From: Gluconobacter cerinus
GTDB taxonomy: Bacteria; Pseudomonadota; Alphaproteobacteria; Acetobacterales; Acetobacteraceae
NCBI RefSeq assembly: GCF_002723935.1
Contig: NZ_BEWM01000003.1
Location: 496,001-560,000 of the forward strand
DNA length: 64,000 bases
Reading direction: 5' to 3'
The notes beneath the pieces were generated by a model. It was not told the DNA's origin. It saw only the letters and a program-made list of their open reading frames with translations, and did no database searches. Below are positions 28,226-37,322 of this stretch, one piece after another (within the stretch, counting starts at the first letter, position 1; each line of letters begins with the position of its first letter). The position numbers were made by a program, and so were the translations under genes.

Positions 28226-29395
28226 GTGACGAAGACGTTGAAAAAAACTCTCCCTATTATTCTCTCCCTTCTGGGTGTGGCTCTTTTCACATTCATTGCC
28301 GCCAAGGCAGGCATCCAGCCAGTCATGGAAGCTCTTGGAAAAGTTGGCGTCGGAGGTTTCTTCCTTCTGGTGCTGATCCAGCTTGTTCTGGATGTCGGTC
28401 TCGGCCTCGCCTGGAAGGCAGCCGTACCGCAGATTGGTCTGGCACGATTGACCGGCGCGCGATTTGTCCGCGATGCAGCCGGTGCCTGCCTGCCCTTTTC
28501 CCAGCTTGGCGGAATGGTCCTCGGCGTTCGTGCAACCCTGGCAGGGCATCAGGCTCGGGACGTTGATGGCGAAGATCTTCACTGGCCGGAAGGTGTGGCG
28601 GCCAATCTGGTCGACATCACAACAGAGGTTCTGGGGCAGATCGCCTTCATTCTTGTTGCGATTCTCTGCCTCGTTGGTCATCAGGGAGCCGCGCGGTTTA
28701 TCTGGCCTCTGATGGGCGGCATGGTGCTGCTCTCTCTCGGCATTGCCGGTTTCATCTGGACGCAGCACCGCGGCGGATCGATGGTACGCAAGGCCGCCAT
28801 GTTCTTCGGGCGTCATATCGCCTCTGACTGGCGAGAAAGCCTCATCGGAAATACAGACATTTTTCAGGCGCGGCTGGAATCGCTTTGGGGGCGCCCGGAT
28901 CGCATTATGCTGGGCGCGATCGTGCATTTCAGTTGCTGGGTCGGTGGTGCAGCAGCCACATGGACGGCTCTGGAGCTGTTAGGTGCTCACGTCGGGTTTT
29001 TGTCTGCTCTCGCCATTGAAGGCGTGGTGTGTGGGATCATGTCAGCAGGCTTCCTTGTTCCGGCGGCTCTTGGTGTGCAGGAAGCCGCCTATGTGGCGCT
29101 CGGCCTCATTTTCGGAATAGACTCACAGATCTCCCTCAGCCTGTCTCTGCTCCGCCGTGGGCGTGATATCCTGATCGGTATCCCCGTTCTTCTTGGATGG
29201 CAGGTTGTAGAGATGAATCGTCTTCGCAAAGAACGGGCTACCCTTGCCGGCACTCCTGACGACACCGTTACGTCGGTGCTGAAAAAAGCCAGAACGTCTG
29301 CGATGGCTGGGGCTGCGGGAAAAGACGGATCATCTCATCAAAAAGCTGAAAAAGAGGACGACGCCGCTTTCGCAACCGCGCCGCGCGTTCTGTGA
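28226..29395 (+). CDS. hpnL: Hopanoid-associated membrane protein HpnL
   Basis: A 389-residue membrane protein of the lysylphosphatidylglycerol-synthase transmembrane-domain family, with about 7-8 hydrophobic segments. The HpnL subgroup blocks visible are DAAGACLPFSQLGG, WPEGVAANLVDITTE and the final GFLVPAALGVQEAA. HpnL is coded with hopanoid genes in many bacteria and probably takes part in hopanoid handling in the membrane; no biochemical role is firmly known. The start is GTG at 28226. The stop overlaps the tyrA ATG (TGATG), so hpnL and tyrA form one unit. A charged tail of ~45 residues follows the last helix. Confidence 0.85.
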   Translation: MTKTLKKTLPIILSLLGVALFTFIAAKAGIQPVMEALGKVGVGGFFLLVLIQLVLDVGLGLAWKAAVPQIGLARLTGARFVRDAAGACLPFSQLGGMVLGVRATLAGHQARDVDGEDLHWPEGVAANLVDITTEVLGQIAFILVAILCLVGHQGAARFIWPLMGGMVLLSLGIAGFIWTQHRGGSMVRKAAMFFGRHIASDWRESLIGNTDIFQARLESLWGRPDRIMLGAIVHFSCWVGGAAATWTALELLGAHVGFLSALAIEGVVCGIMSAGFLVPAALGVQEAAYVALGLIFGIDSQISLSLSLLRRGRDILIGIPVLLGWQVVEMNRLRKERATLAGTPDDTVTSVLKKARTSAMAGAAGKDGSSHQKAEKEDDAAFATAPRVL

Positions 29396-30273
29396 TGCCC
29401 CTTTTCCGTTCCCTGGCCGTTATTGGTCCCGGTCTGATCGGTTCCTCTGTCCTGCGGCGGGGGAAAGAAATGGGCACGCTAGCGGATACGCTGATCGCGG
29501 CTGATATTAGCCCTGCCGTTCTTGATCGCGTCCGCGAGCTTGGATTTGCAGACGTTGTTACAGACGATATGGCGCTGGCAGCGCAGGCTGACTGCGTGAT
29601 GATCTGTGTTCCCGTCGGTGCAGTAGAGGCGACAGCGCGCGCTATTCTGCCTCACATGCGACCGGGAGCAATCCTCACGGATGTTGCATCTGTACGCGGA
29701 AAACTCGGCCCTACGATACAGGCACTCCTGCCCGCCGGTGTAGACTATGTCCCGGGTCACCCCATGGCTGGAACCGAGCACTCAGGGCCGGACGCTGGTT
29801 TTGCAACGCTTTTTGAGAACCGCTGGTCGCTGCTCGTGCCGCCAGAGGGCGCAAATGAGCTTGCTATAGGAAAGATCCAGAAGCTGTGGGAGCTTTGTGG
29901 CGCTCGCACAAAAATTCTTCCTGATGACAAGCATGACCGTATCTGCGCCATGGTAAGTCACCTTCCCCATCTGCTGGCTTTTACGATCTGCGATACGGCG
30001 GATAATCTTTCCGAAGAAATCCGCGCAGCCGTTCTGGACTATGCCGCCTCAGGTTTCCGTGATTTCACGCGTATTGCGGCTTCTGATCCCGTCATGTGGC
30101 GAGACATCTTCATCGCCAACAAGGATGTCTTGTTAGAGACCTTGGATCGCTTCGTTGCAGATGCTCAGGGTATGGCGCAGGCGATACGTGCAGGGGATGA
30201 GGACGCAATTACAAGCCGGATTGAGCGAGGTCGAGCAATCCGGCGGACACTGATCGAAAATCGACAGGCTTGA
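29395..30273 (+). CDS. tyrA: Prephenate / cyclohexadienyl dehydrogenase
   Basis: It oxidatively decarboxylates prephenate or arogenate in tyrosine synthesis. The 292-residue protein has the NAD-binding motif VIGPGLIGSS at the N terminus and the substrate block GHPMAGTEHSGP. The helical C-terminal domain holds MVSHLPHLLAF and SGFRDFTRIAASDP. There is no chorismate mutase or ACT domain, so this is the compact form. The ATG at 29395 is chosen because it is fused to the hpnL stop (TGATG); the GTG three bases earlier would be part of the same codon overlap. Confidence 0.92.
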   Translation: MPLFRSLAVIGPGLIGSSVLRRGKEMGTLADTLIAADISPAVLDRVRELGFADVVTDDMALAAQADCVMICVPVGAVEATARAILPHMRPGAILTDVASVRGKLGPTIQALLPAGVDYVPGHPMAGTEHSGPDAGFATLFENRWSLLVPPEGANELAIGKIQKLWELCGARTKILPDDKHDRICAMVSHLPHLLAFTICDTADNLSEEIRAAVLDYAASGFRDFTRIAASDPVMWRDIFIANKDVLLETLDRFVADAQGMAQAIRAGDEDAITSRIERGRAIRRTLIENRQA

Positions 30274-30276
30274 ATA

Positions 30277-30310
30277 TTTTCCCTTCCTGAAAAATAGCAG
30301 GAAGGGAAAA
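30277..30310. terminator. Shared terminator between convergent tyrA and pyk
   Basis: A perfect 13-bp stem (30277-30289 with 30298-30310) has an 8-base loop. The outer arms are TTTT/AAAA, so each strand ends in a short A or T run. Confidence 0.7.
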
Positions 30311-30320
30311 TTCTTTAAAA

Positions 30321-31751
30321 TCAGGCCGTTGTGATGCGAAGCGTATTTGTGCTTCCAGCCACGCCGTAAGGAAGCCCTGCCAGAACGATAACGTGGTCCC
30401 CGCTGCGACAAAGCTTCATGGACAGCGCCATGGCAGCCGTCGGAGCTGCCAATTCCTCAATGCTCTGAGCAATGTGCTCTTTCTCTACGACCTGAGGGAA
30501 GACACCCCATACGACACAGAGACGGCGAGCCACTTCCTGATGAGGTGTAACGGCCAGAATCGGGCAATGAGGACGTTCACGAGCCATGCGCAGGGCGCCA
30601 CCACCGCCTTGTGTCCGAACGCCAATGGTCCGGGCATTCAGCGCGGTGCTAACTTGCCAGGCGGCCTGAACAATTGCGTCCTGAACCGTTCCTTCCGGCT
30701 TTGGGCGGGAGCGGTCCATGCGCAGACGCCATTCGACGTCCTGCTCAACACGAGACGCAATACGCGCCATGATGGACACTGCTTCGATCGGATATTTGCC
30801 AGCAGCACTTTCAGCCGAAAGCATCACAGCATCGGCGCCATCATAGACAGCGTTGGATACGTCGGAAACTTCGGCGCGTGTTGGCGTTGGGCTTTCGATC
30901 ATGCTTTCCAGCATCTGCGTCGCCACGATAACCGGACGGCACTGACGACGCGCTTCAGCAATAGCGCGCTTCTGGGCGACTGGTACTTCTTCCGGAGGCA
31001 GTTCAACACCAAGATCGCCACGCGCCACCATGATCGCGTCTGAGAGACGAACGATCCGCTCCAGGTCATCCATTGCCTGTGGCTTTTCGAGCTTCGTCAC
31101 AATTGCTGCGCGGCCTTTGGCAATATTGCGTGCTTCTTCGACGTCTTCAGGGCGCTGTACGAAAGAAAGCGCAATGAAATCCACACCGAGAGAAAGCGCG
31201 AAGTCAAAGTCCTTGCGATCTTTCTCGGTCAAAGCCGGAATAGGAAGCGTCACGTCAGGGACATTTACGCCCTTGCGTTCAGACAGCTTGCCGCCAATAA
31301 CCACTTCCGTTTCCAGAGCGCCTTCAATGACGTTGACAACGCGCAGCTTGAGCTTGCCGTCATCGAGCAGGAGGTGGCTGCCTGGCTTGGCGGCAGAAAT
31401 GATTTCAGGGTGTGGAAGGCAGACGCGGTCTACCGTGCCGGGTGTTCTGTCCAGATCCAAACGGAACGGCTTTCCTTCTTCAAGGATAACCGGACCATTT
31501 TCAAAAACACCTACGCGCAGTTTCGGCCCTTGAAGATCGGCAAGAATGGCGAGTGGTCGACCAACTTTTGCTTCTGCTGCCCGGATCGCCGCATGACGCT
31601 CGCCGTGGTCTTCATGGGCGCCGTGGGAGAAGTTGAGACGGAAGACATTTACCCCTGCTTCAGCCAGAGCAAAGATCATCTCAGGCGAGGACGATGCCGG
31701 GCCAAGAGTTGCGACGATCCGCGTACGGCGATGATGGGAGCTGGATGTCAT
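30321..31751 (-). CDS. pyk: Pyruvate kinase
   Basis: It makes pyruvate and ATP from phosphoenolpyruvate. The 476-residue protein has the N-terminal TRIVATLGPAS, the FRLNFSHG loop and the B-domain. The active-site LEKPQAMDD and MVARGDLGVELP follow, with VATQMLESM and the C-terminal regulatory domain ending in the GLPYGVAGSTN nucleotide/effector loop. The ATG at 31751 fits the family start; six extra residues are possible from 31769. It converges on tyrA. Confidence 0.96.
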   Translation of the reverse strand: MTSSSHHRRTRIVATLGPASSSPEMIFALAEAGVNVFRLNFSHGAHEDHGERHAAIRAAEAKVGRPLAILADLQGPKLRVGVFENGPVILEEGKPFRLDLDRTPGTVDRVCLPHPEIISAAKPGSHLLLDDGKLKLRVVNVIEGALETEVVIGGKLSERKGVNVPDVTLPIPALTEKDRKDFDFALSLGVDFIALSFVQRPEDVEEARNIAKGRAAIVTKLEKPQAMDDLERIVRLSDAIMVARGDLGVELPPEEVPVAQKRAIAEARRQCRPVIVATQMLESMIESPTPTRAEVSDVSNAVYDGADAVMLSAESAAGKYPIEAVSIMARIASRVEQDVEWRLRMDRSRPKPEGTVQDAIVQAAWQVSTALNARTIGVRTQGGGGALRMARERPHCPILAVTPHQEVARRLCVVWGVFPQVVEKEHIAQSIEELAAPTAAMALSMKLCRSGDHVIVLAGLPYGVAGSTNTLRITTA

Positions 31752-31775
31752 GTGTTGGCGTCCTCGCAAGAAAAA

Positions 31776-32708
31776 TCAGTTGGATTGAATCGTCTCTCCT
31801 GGGAGAAGTCCCCAGAACAGACGACGTGGCAGCCATCCCTCGTAGCCTTTGACGACGACGTGGCACCATTGAGAACTTTGTGGGCAGGCTTTGATGTTGC
31901 CCACGGTTCCCGGCTGGAGGACAGCAACCACGCTACTGTCTTCCTCCGGATGGCTCATGAGGAGAACATCACTTTTATGCGCGCGGGCTTCGTCCTGCGT
32001 CTCGACGTGACCCAGAACGCGTGCATCTGCGCGGCCGATGTGGTCTCCGTCCTTGGCGGAAGCCTCTCCCGTCTGAGCTTTCACGCCTTCAGGCGGCAAG
32101 CCCGGAATAACGAAAGTTCGGCTGCCGTACAGCGTTGCCTGATGGACCCATCCCTTCTGGCCGTCGGAGTCTTCGACAAGTCGCCAGACATCGAATTCAC
32201 GCTCGATCTGAACAGGGAGGCCACGGCGATGATAGACCCAGTCGATGGGATAGCGATCACCCGGGCCACGCCGCATATAGACCTTGTCCGCACGTAGAGC
32301 AGCGTATCTGGGGAGAGGTAGCCCCGTGTTGCTCCCTTTATCGGTCGGGTCGGTGGGCGGCACATCTGGCGTTGCTGCTGCGGTTGCGGGCTGGCTCGCG
32401 GCCGCAGCGGCTGCTGCCGCCCCGGCTCCGGCCGCCGTTACAGGCGCGATATGCTTGCCCGAACCGTGATGCGATGCGTGATGAGTCGTCTTGACGGCCC
32501 CTGCATTGTCATTTTTGGCTTTTGCCGATTTCTTTTTCGCATGGGCTGTCTTGGCAGCGGCAGAGGTGTCGGCTTTAGCCGTGTGCTCATGCTTGTGATG
32601 GCGCGCTTCTGCGGGGTGAATGGCCAGCAAAGCTGTGCCAGTCGTGACAGCCAGCAGAAACTGACGGCAGCGCAGTGTTCGGGACAGAGGGGTGACAAGC
32701 GTTCTCAT
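31776..32708 (-). CDS. Secreted bacterial SH3-domain protein
   Basis: A 310-residue protein with a signal peptide (MRTLVTPLSRTLRCRQF then a hydrophobic run, cut near AEA). A long low-complexity segment rich in His, Lys, Ala and Thr follows (about 35-125). One or two SH3-like domains then appear: the first around ADKVYMRRGPGDRYPIDW and GWVHQATLYG, the second around SVVAVLQPGTVGNIK and GYEGWLPRRLFWG. Such domains often bind cell-wall peptides, so a periplasmic wall-associated role is inferred. The start at 32708 gives the clean signal. It ends 24 bases before pyk begins, on the same strand. Confidence 0.75.
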   Translation of the reverse strand: MRTLVTPLSRTLRCRQFLLAVTTGTALLAIHPAEARHHKHEHTAKADTSAAAKTAHAKKKSAKAKNDNAGAVKTTHHASHHGSGKHIAPVTAAGAGAAAAAAAASQPATAAATPDVPPTDPTDKGSNTGLPLPRYAALRADKVYMRRGPGDRYPIDWVYHRRGLPVQIEREFDVWRLVEDSDGQKGWVHQATLYGSRTFVIPGLPPEGVKAQTGEASAKDGDHIGRADARVLGHVETQDEARAHKSDVLLMSHPEEDSSVVAVLQPGTVGNIKACPQSSQWCHVVVKGYEGWLPRRLFWGLLPGETIQSN

Positions 32709-32787
32709 GACCGCATCCCTGCCAAGGGTGAAGGGTTTCGGCAAGTCACCAAATCACAAAACTTCCGAATTGTCCGTATGTGGAAAC

Positions 32788-33165
32788 TCATAGTGCCGTG
32801 ATCGGGCGGTCTCCCGCCTGCTCCAGAAAGGTTACGATACCCCGGACAGAAACGGTTTCGACAAGGGCGTCTGGTTCGAGGCCGGCGAGAGCCAGGCCTG
32901 TTTCACATGCCATCAGTGTTACATCGAATTCGATCAAGGCGTCCCGCAACTCACGAAAACCCGGCACACCACGAGCGGCGAGTTCATCATCAGGAATAAC
33001 GCCTGCAAGACCTGACCAGTCTTTCGCCAGCGCGTGAACACTTTTGCCGCCAGCAAAAATTGTAACTGCACGCCCCAAAGAGAGCATTCCAGCCGCAACG
33101 ATAAAAGCATAGTGCGCGCGTTGCCAGGAATCGTCTGCCAGCGTCAGAAAAACAGGAGGTTTCAC
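32788..33165 (-). CDS. DsrE-like small protein
   Basis: A 125-residue protein with the alternating beta-alpha pattern of the DsrE/DsrF family (ALIEFDVTLMACETGLALAGL). The Cys in MACETG sits where sulfur-relay members carry their persulfide cysteine. Function is unknown, but the GTG start overlaps the stop of the ThiF/MoeB-like gene by 4 bases, which points to a joint role in sulfur transfer. This is inference from context. Confidence 0.65.
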   Translation of the reverse strand: MKPPVFLTLADDSWQRAHYAFIVAAGMLSLGRAVTIFAGGKSVHALAKDWSGLAGVIPDDELAARGVPGFRELRDALIEFDVTLMACETGLALAGLEPDALVETVSVRGIVTFLEQAGDRPITAL

Positions 33166-33935
33166 GCTGGTGTGCCTTCGTTATGGGTGTGGACTGGACA
33201 GGAGGGATCCCGGGCCAGAGCAAAACTCCGCATGGTTGCGCCCAGAGCATCCCAGATCATGAGGCGTGTTTCATTGCGCCCTTCAAGCTGCATAAGTTCG
33301 CGCATTACCTCAACAGCCATCAAACTCCCCATGACGCCTGTTGCCGCACCGAGTACCCCGGATTGGCCACATGTCGGGGCCTCGGTCTGTGCGGCTTCGG
33401 GGAACAGGCAGCGATAGCAGGGGCCGCCAGTCTGAGGTCTGAAAACGGCCAATTGCCCGGAAAATCCCTGAACGGCGCCAGAGACAAGTGTTCGGCCATA
33501 TTTTACGCAGGCATCTGAGACAGCGAGGCGCGTCTCAAAATTGTCAGTGCCGTCGCAAATGAGGTCGTAGTGCGGAACAAGCTCGTCCAGCGTCTCTGCT
33601 GTTGCACGGGTGCAGTACGCCGTGACGCGAGATAACGGATTGAGCGCTGCAAGCCGTTCTGCGCCCGCTTCAGCTTTAGGGCGGCCAATGTCCTGTGTTG
33701 TGTAGAGAACCTGACGCTGAAGGTTGCTGAGCTCCAGATGATCGTGATCCATCAGGCCAATATGCCCGACACCAGAGGCGCCCAGTTGCTGCGCCAGAGG
33801 AGCACCTAGCCCTCCTGCCCCAACAATCAGGACCGAGGCCTGCCTGACCCGAGCCTGCCCCGTGGCGCCAACCTGCGGAAGTAAAATATGACGGGAATAT
33901 CGCTCAAGTTCGGCATCAGAAAAATCAAGGTTCAT
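33162..33935 (-). CDS. ThiF/MoeB/HesA-family adenylyltransferase
   Basis: A 257-residue E1-like enzyme that adenylates the C terminus of a ubiquitin-fold sulfur carrier (MoaD or ThiS). The nucleotide loop GAGGLGAPLAQQLG is near residue 38, the RYSRHILLPQVG opening is typical, and CYRC supplies two zinc ligands. GTDNFETR and PTCGQSGVLG are in place, the latter with the conserved cysteine. The second Cys of the usual C-terminal CxxC is replaced by His (SCPVH). It could serve molybdopterin or thiamine synthesis; no carrier gene is near. The 4-base overlap with the DsrE-like gene makes a two-gene operon. Confidence 0.85.
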   Translation of the reverse strand: MNLDFSDAELERYSRHILLPQVGATGQARVRQASVLIVGAGGLGAPLAQQLGASGVGHIGLMDHDHLELSNLQRQVLYTTQDIGRPKAEAGAERLAALNPLSRVTAYCTRATAETLDELVPHYDLICDGTDNFETRLAVSDACVKYGRTLVSGAVQGFSGQLAVFRPQTGGPCYRCLFPEAAQTEAPTCGQSGVLGAATGVMGSLMAVEVMRELMQLEGRNETRLMIWDALGATMRSFALARDPSCPVHTHNEGTPA

Positions 33936-34032
33936 CAGTACAAGATAATTGCTGACTTTTCAGACGGAAAGACGTTAGATTCACGGATGTCCACCTTCCC
34001 CTGATTTTCAGGGCCTGTGCGGAGGCTTGAGC

Positions 34033-34566
34033 GTGAAAAATTCTTTTTGGAAAATATCATACCGAGCCCGGCAGGGACTGGGTGTTACAGCCGGTGCGGT
34101 GCTGGCAGCTTACGCTGTTTCTCCGTTTCTGGCGCTGTGGGACATTGACCGTGCCATGAAAGGCAACAATCCCGCCAGATTGATTCCGCATGTGGACTGG
34201 AGTTCCCTGACGCATTCTCTCAAGGAGCAGTTCAGACCGCCCGTCCCTGCTTCAGACGATGATCTTCCGGATTTTGGGAGTTCATTTGCGGGCAATGCCA
34301 TATCGAATGCCATCGATACAGAGCTTTCGCCCGCCACCCTCATGTCAACGGCGCATCAATTGATGCCAGCAAGGTCTTCCAGTTATTCTTCGGGAGGGGG
34401 CTGGCCAGTGCTTGGTGGCCTGCATGCTCATTTCGTAAGCCTGAACAAATTCGAGGCACAAGTTGACCAGCCCGGGCAGACGCCGTTCGTTCTGCACATG
34501 AAGTTCGAGCACTGGGGCTGGAAAATCACGCGATTTGAATTGCCGCAGTCTGCCCCTCGGCCCTAA
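34033..34566 (+). CDS. DUF2939-family membrane-anchored protein
   Basis: A 177-residue protein with an N-terminal membrane anchor (about residues 14-34). It then has the DUF2939 layout AYAVSPFLALWDIDRAMKGNN...LIPHVDWSSLTHSL. The family is widespread in proteobacteria without known function. The GTG at 34033 is preferred because GGAGG lies seven bases upstream; a TTG at 34027 is too close to that site. It converges on the DUF3126 gene. Confidence 0.75.
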   Translation: MKNSFWKISYRARQGLGVTAGAVLAAYAVSPFLALWDIDRAMKGNNPARLIPHVDWSSLTHSLKEQFRPPVPASDDDLPDFGSSFAGNAISNAIDTELSPATLMSTAHQLMPARSSSYSSGGGWPVLGGLHAHFVSLNKFEAQVDQPGQTPFVLHMKFEHWGWKITRFELPQSAPRP

Positions 34567-34577
34567 ATAAGGGCTGT

Positions 34578-34802
34578 TCAGGCCGGAGGAAGATCTTCCT
34601 CAAGAACTGTGATGTGAATGGCGTATGAGACTTCGCCTTCATCTTCGTCACGATGAACCGTGCCGATAACTTCACCTGAAACGGCAAGTTCAACACTCAT
34701 TCCCTTACGTGCAGGCTTAACGACTGCGAGCTTCGGCGAGCCCAGAAGACGCTGCAGCGTCGTTTGAAGGCGTGTCACTTCGGAAAGGGTCATATCGGCC
34801 AT
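34578..34802 (-). CDS. DUF3126-family small protein
   Basis: A 74-residue soluble protein starting MADMTLSEVTRLQ and ending VLEEDLPPA. The RDEDEGEVSYAI block matches the alphaproteobacterial DUF3126 family, whose role is unknown. CAGGAG lies 8 bases before this ATG; the frame stays open to 34826. It stands alone between two convergent or divergent neighbours. Confidence 0.75.
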   Translation of the reverse strand: MADMTLSEVTRLQTTLQRLLGSPKLAVVKPARKGMSVELAVSGEVIGTVHRDEDEGEVSYAIHITVLEEDLPPA

Positions 34803-34991
34803 GAGTGGCACTCCTGTGTTTGGCAAGGTCTTGCCCTGTAGCTCATCGTTACCCTTAAAGGAACCCGTCTCCCCTACCCTGAATGGGTTTCGTGTTGTAG
34901 AAATCGGGCTCTTTCTATTTTGCCCTGTCCATTCGGTCCTGTCCGGATTGGTTTAGGGCAGTCCATCCTGACCCCGCGCAAAGGAGACAGA

Positions 34992-35591
34992 ATGCGCCCC
35001 TTCCTCTTCCGTACACTCGGAGCTCTCGCCACAACGGCAGCTCTTTCCGGATGCGGTTATTTTGATTCCCGTAATGCTCACAAAGCCCAGTTCGAGATGG
35101 TCGGCATGACCGGATATGATCTTCAGGCCTGCGCCGGTCTTCCAGGAAGCACCAAGAAGCTGAACGATACCACCGAGATCTGGCAGTATGATGGTACGCA
35201 GAGCACACCTACCATTTCTTCTGACTCAGGTCTGATTCCTGCACAGTCCATTATCAGCATTTATCAGTCTGCTTTTGGCGGCGGCGGCACAACTTGCCGT
35301 ATGGTCCTTCGACTGGACCATGATCGTGTTTCCGAAGTGCATTATACGGGAAATGACGACGAATATATCGGCACTGACGGTATCTGCTCCATCATCACCC
35401 GTGGCTGTGCCCGCCAGAGAGAGTCGACGATGCATCGCGTAAATGCAGGTCCATTCGGTCCGGTCTCGGCCTTCCACCCACCGGCAACACCGGCACAGAG
35501 CACCTCGGCTACATACTCCGACCAGTCCGGAAAATATGTGCCGAAATTCACCGACGACAAAACACAGTCGGTTATTCAGCCAGCCAAGTAA
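34992..35591 (+). CDS. Putative lipoprotein
   Basis: A 199-residue protein with a lipoprotein signal (MRPFLFRTLGALATTAALSGC, lipobox LSGC, acylated Cys at about 21). The mature part has the short block YDLQACAGLPGSTKKLNDTTEIWQY and several paired cysteines (in GGTTCRM, DGICSII and RGCARQ). This looks like the small bacterial outer-membrane lipoproteins with a GLP-x-T-K signature, of unknown function. The Pro/Ser/Thr-rich C-terminal ~60 residues look disordered. AAAGGAG directly precedes the ATG, which decides the start. A strong terminator follows. Confidence 0.8.
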   Translation: MRPFLFRTLGALATTAALSGCGYFDSRNAHKAQFEMVGMTGYDLQACAGLPGSTKKLNDTTEIWQYDGTQSTPTISSDSGLIPAQSIISIYQSAFGGGGTTCRMVLRLDHDRVSEVHYTGNDDEYIGTDGICSIITRGCARQRESTMHRVNAGPFGPVSAFHPPATPAQSTSATYSDQSGKYVPKFTDDKTQSVIQPAK

Positions 35592-35600
35592 GAACGAAAA

Positions 35601-35626
35601 AGCCGGGATTTATCCCGGCTTTTTTT
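35601..35626 (+). terminator. Rho-independent terminator of the lipoprotein gene
   Basis: An 8-bp stem (35601-35608 with 35613-35620) with a 4-base loop is followed by seven T. Its 3' end touches the convergent pdxJ stop. Confidence 0.85.
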
Positions 35627-36326
35627 ATGGGCAGTTGATCAGATATTTCATTTTACGAACGGCTGGGCCCAAGCCATCGAAAACCGCCTGGCTGATCAGG
35701 AAATGCCCGATATTCAGTTCGGCTAGTCCTGGAAGTTTGGCTACAGGCGTCACGTTGTCATAAGTCAGACCGTGACCGGCATGGAGTTCCAGTCCGCAGT
35801 CTGTGACGATTCCAGCGGCATGCTGAAGGCGCTCAAGTTCTCCAGGCTGGTTGTGGGCATAAGCGCCTGTGTGAAGCTCCACAACCGCTGCGCCAAGCTC
35901 CGCCGAAGCTTCGATCTGGCGCTGATCCGGATCAATGAACAGAGAGACCCGAATACCCGCGTCTTTCAGGCGCGCAATCCGCGGGGCCAGTACTTCGCGA
36001 TGTCCTACGACGTCCAGACCGCCTTCCGTCGTCACTTCCGTACGTTTTTCCGGAACCAGACAGCATGCGTGCGGCTTCAACAGGCAAGCGATCCGAACCA
36101 TTTCCTGCGTTGCTGCCATCTCGAAATTCAACGGTGCTGCGAGTGCTTTGAGGCGCGGCATGTCTGCATCACGGATGTGTCGACGATCTTCCCGAAGATG
36201 CGCGGTAATGCCGTCTCCTCCCCATTTAAGGGCAAGCTTCGCGGCTTCTACAGGGTCTGGGTAAGCATCGCCGCGTGCATTTCGCAGGGTGGCAACATGA
36301 TCGATATTAACACCAAGACGAATCAT
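35625..36326 (-). CDS. pdxJ: Pyridoxine 5'-phosphate synthase
   Basis: It condenses 1-deoxyxylulose 5-phosphate with aminoacetone 3-phosphate to pyridoxine 5'-phosphate. The 233-residue TIM barrel has [17 protein letters not shown] at the start, [14 protein letters not shown], and the [13 protein letters not shown] loop near the end. It overlaps pdxA by 4 bases (ATGA), so the two consecutive vitamin B6 enzymes are coupled. Confidence 0.96.
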   Translation of the reverse strand: MIRLGVNIDHVATLRNARGDAYPDPVEAAKLALKWGGDGITAHLREDRRHIRDADMPRLKALAAPLNFEMAATQEMVRIACLLKPHACCLVPEKRTEVTTEGGLDVVGHREVLAPRIARLKDAGIRVSLFIDPDQRQIEASAELGAAVVELHTGAYAHNQPGELERLQHAAGIVTDCGLELHAGHGLTYDNVTPVAKLPGLAELNIGHFLISQAVFDGLGPAVRKMKYLINCP

Positions 36327-37321
36327 CGGTTGTCTCCCTTTTTATGACGGGACATGGAATCTGCCAGTCTGAGTGCTGCGAGAAGGCTGGATGGGTCAAC
36401 CTGACTGTCTGAACGTCCTACCGGGCCCGCAATATCGAAGGCAGTGCCGTGATCTGGAGACGTCCTGATAATCGGCAAGCCAATGGTGACGTTCACGCCC
36501 TCAGCCATATCAAGCGTTTTCAGGGGAATAAGAGCCTGATCATGATACATACAGATCGCTGCGTCATAGCCCGGCCTCGCTGTTGCGCTGAACATTGTGT
36601 CTGGTGGGAACGGACCCATTACGGTCAGTCCTTGGGACTTCAATATGGCTATAGCTGGGCCGATGATGGTTTTTTCTTCCGTGCCCATCATGCCCTCTTC
36701 GCCAGCATGGGGGTTTAGGCCAGCGATCGCCAGGCGCGGCTGAGTGATACCAAAGTCACTCTGTAAAGCCTTGTGCGTGGCGAGCGTGACCGCAACAATC
36801 CGCTCAGTAGTCAGGCTCTCGATCGCCTGGCGTAGAGACACATGGATCGTCACTGGCACAACCCTAAGATGAGGGGACGCCAGCATCATGACTTCCTGCC
36901 CATCGCAATGACAGAGCGCTGCCAGAAATTCTGTGTGCCCAGGAAAGGAAAATCCTGCTGAGGCCAGAATATGCTTGGCAATTGGGTTGGTCGTGATGCC
37001 TGCCGCCTGCCCGCTCTGAACATATCGTACGGCCTGTTCAATGCTCGCAATGACTGCAGAAGCATTGCGTGAATCCGGCGTTCCAGGGACGACGGGAGCC
37101 AAACATTCAACTGGTACAACAGGCAAGGCATCGGAAAACACGTCTTGAGCATCTTCCGGCCCTTCAATCAGCTTGAAGGGTATCGCGTCGTTGAGAAGCG
37201 CTGGGTCACCAAGCCAGAAGAAAGTTGGCCCCGTTTCTCGCAGGGCCGTCCAAGCCAGGGCGGCCAGCTCCGGCCCTATCCCAGCCGGATCACCGAGGGT
37301 CAGGGCAATCGGAGCGTTCAT
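36323..37321 (-). CDS. pdxA: 4-hydroxythreonine-4-phosphate dehydrogenase
   Basis: It provides the aminoacetone phosphate precursor for PdxJ in the DXP-dependent B6 pathway. The 332-residue protein has [11 protein letters not shown] at the start. The metal-binding His are in [17 protein letters not shown] and [11 protein letters not shown], and the closing FDIAG block is present. It ends coupled to pdxJ and starts two bases from the M20 peptidase stop, so the three genes are likely one transcript. Confidence 0.95.
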   Translation of the reverse strand: MNAPIALTLGDPAGIGPELAALAWTALRETGPTFFWLGDPALLNDAIPFKLIEGPEDAQDVFSDALPVVPVECLAPVVPGTPDSRNASAVIASIEQAVRYVQSGQAAGITTNPIAKHILASAGFSFPGHTEFLAALCHCDGQEVMMLASPHLRVVPVTIHVSLRQAIESLTTERIVAVTLATHKALQSDFGITQPRLAIAGLNPHAGEEGMMGTEEKTIIGPAIAILKSQGLTVMGPFPPDTMFSATARPGYDAAICMYHDQALIPLKTLDMAEGVNVTIGLPIIRTSPDHGTAFDIAGPVGRSDSQVDPSSLLAALRLADSMSRHKKGDNR

Positions 37322-37322
37322 G

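Noticed and set aside
28112..28927. A 271-codon open frame on the minus strand opposite hpnL
   Set aside because: The hydrophobic, family-matching frame is hpnL; the antisense translation is polar, low in structure and unsupported.
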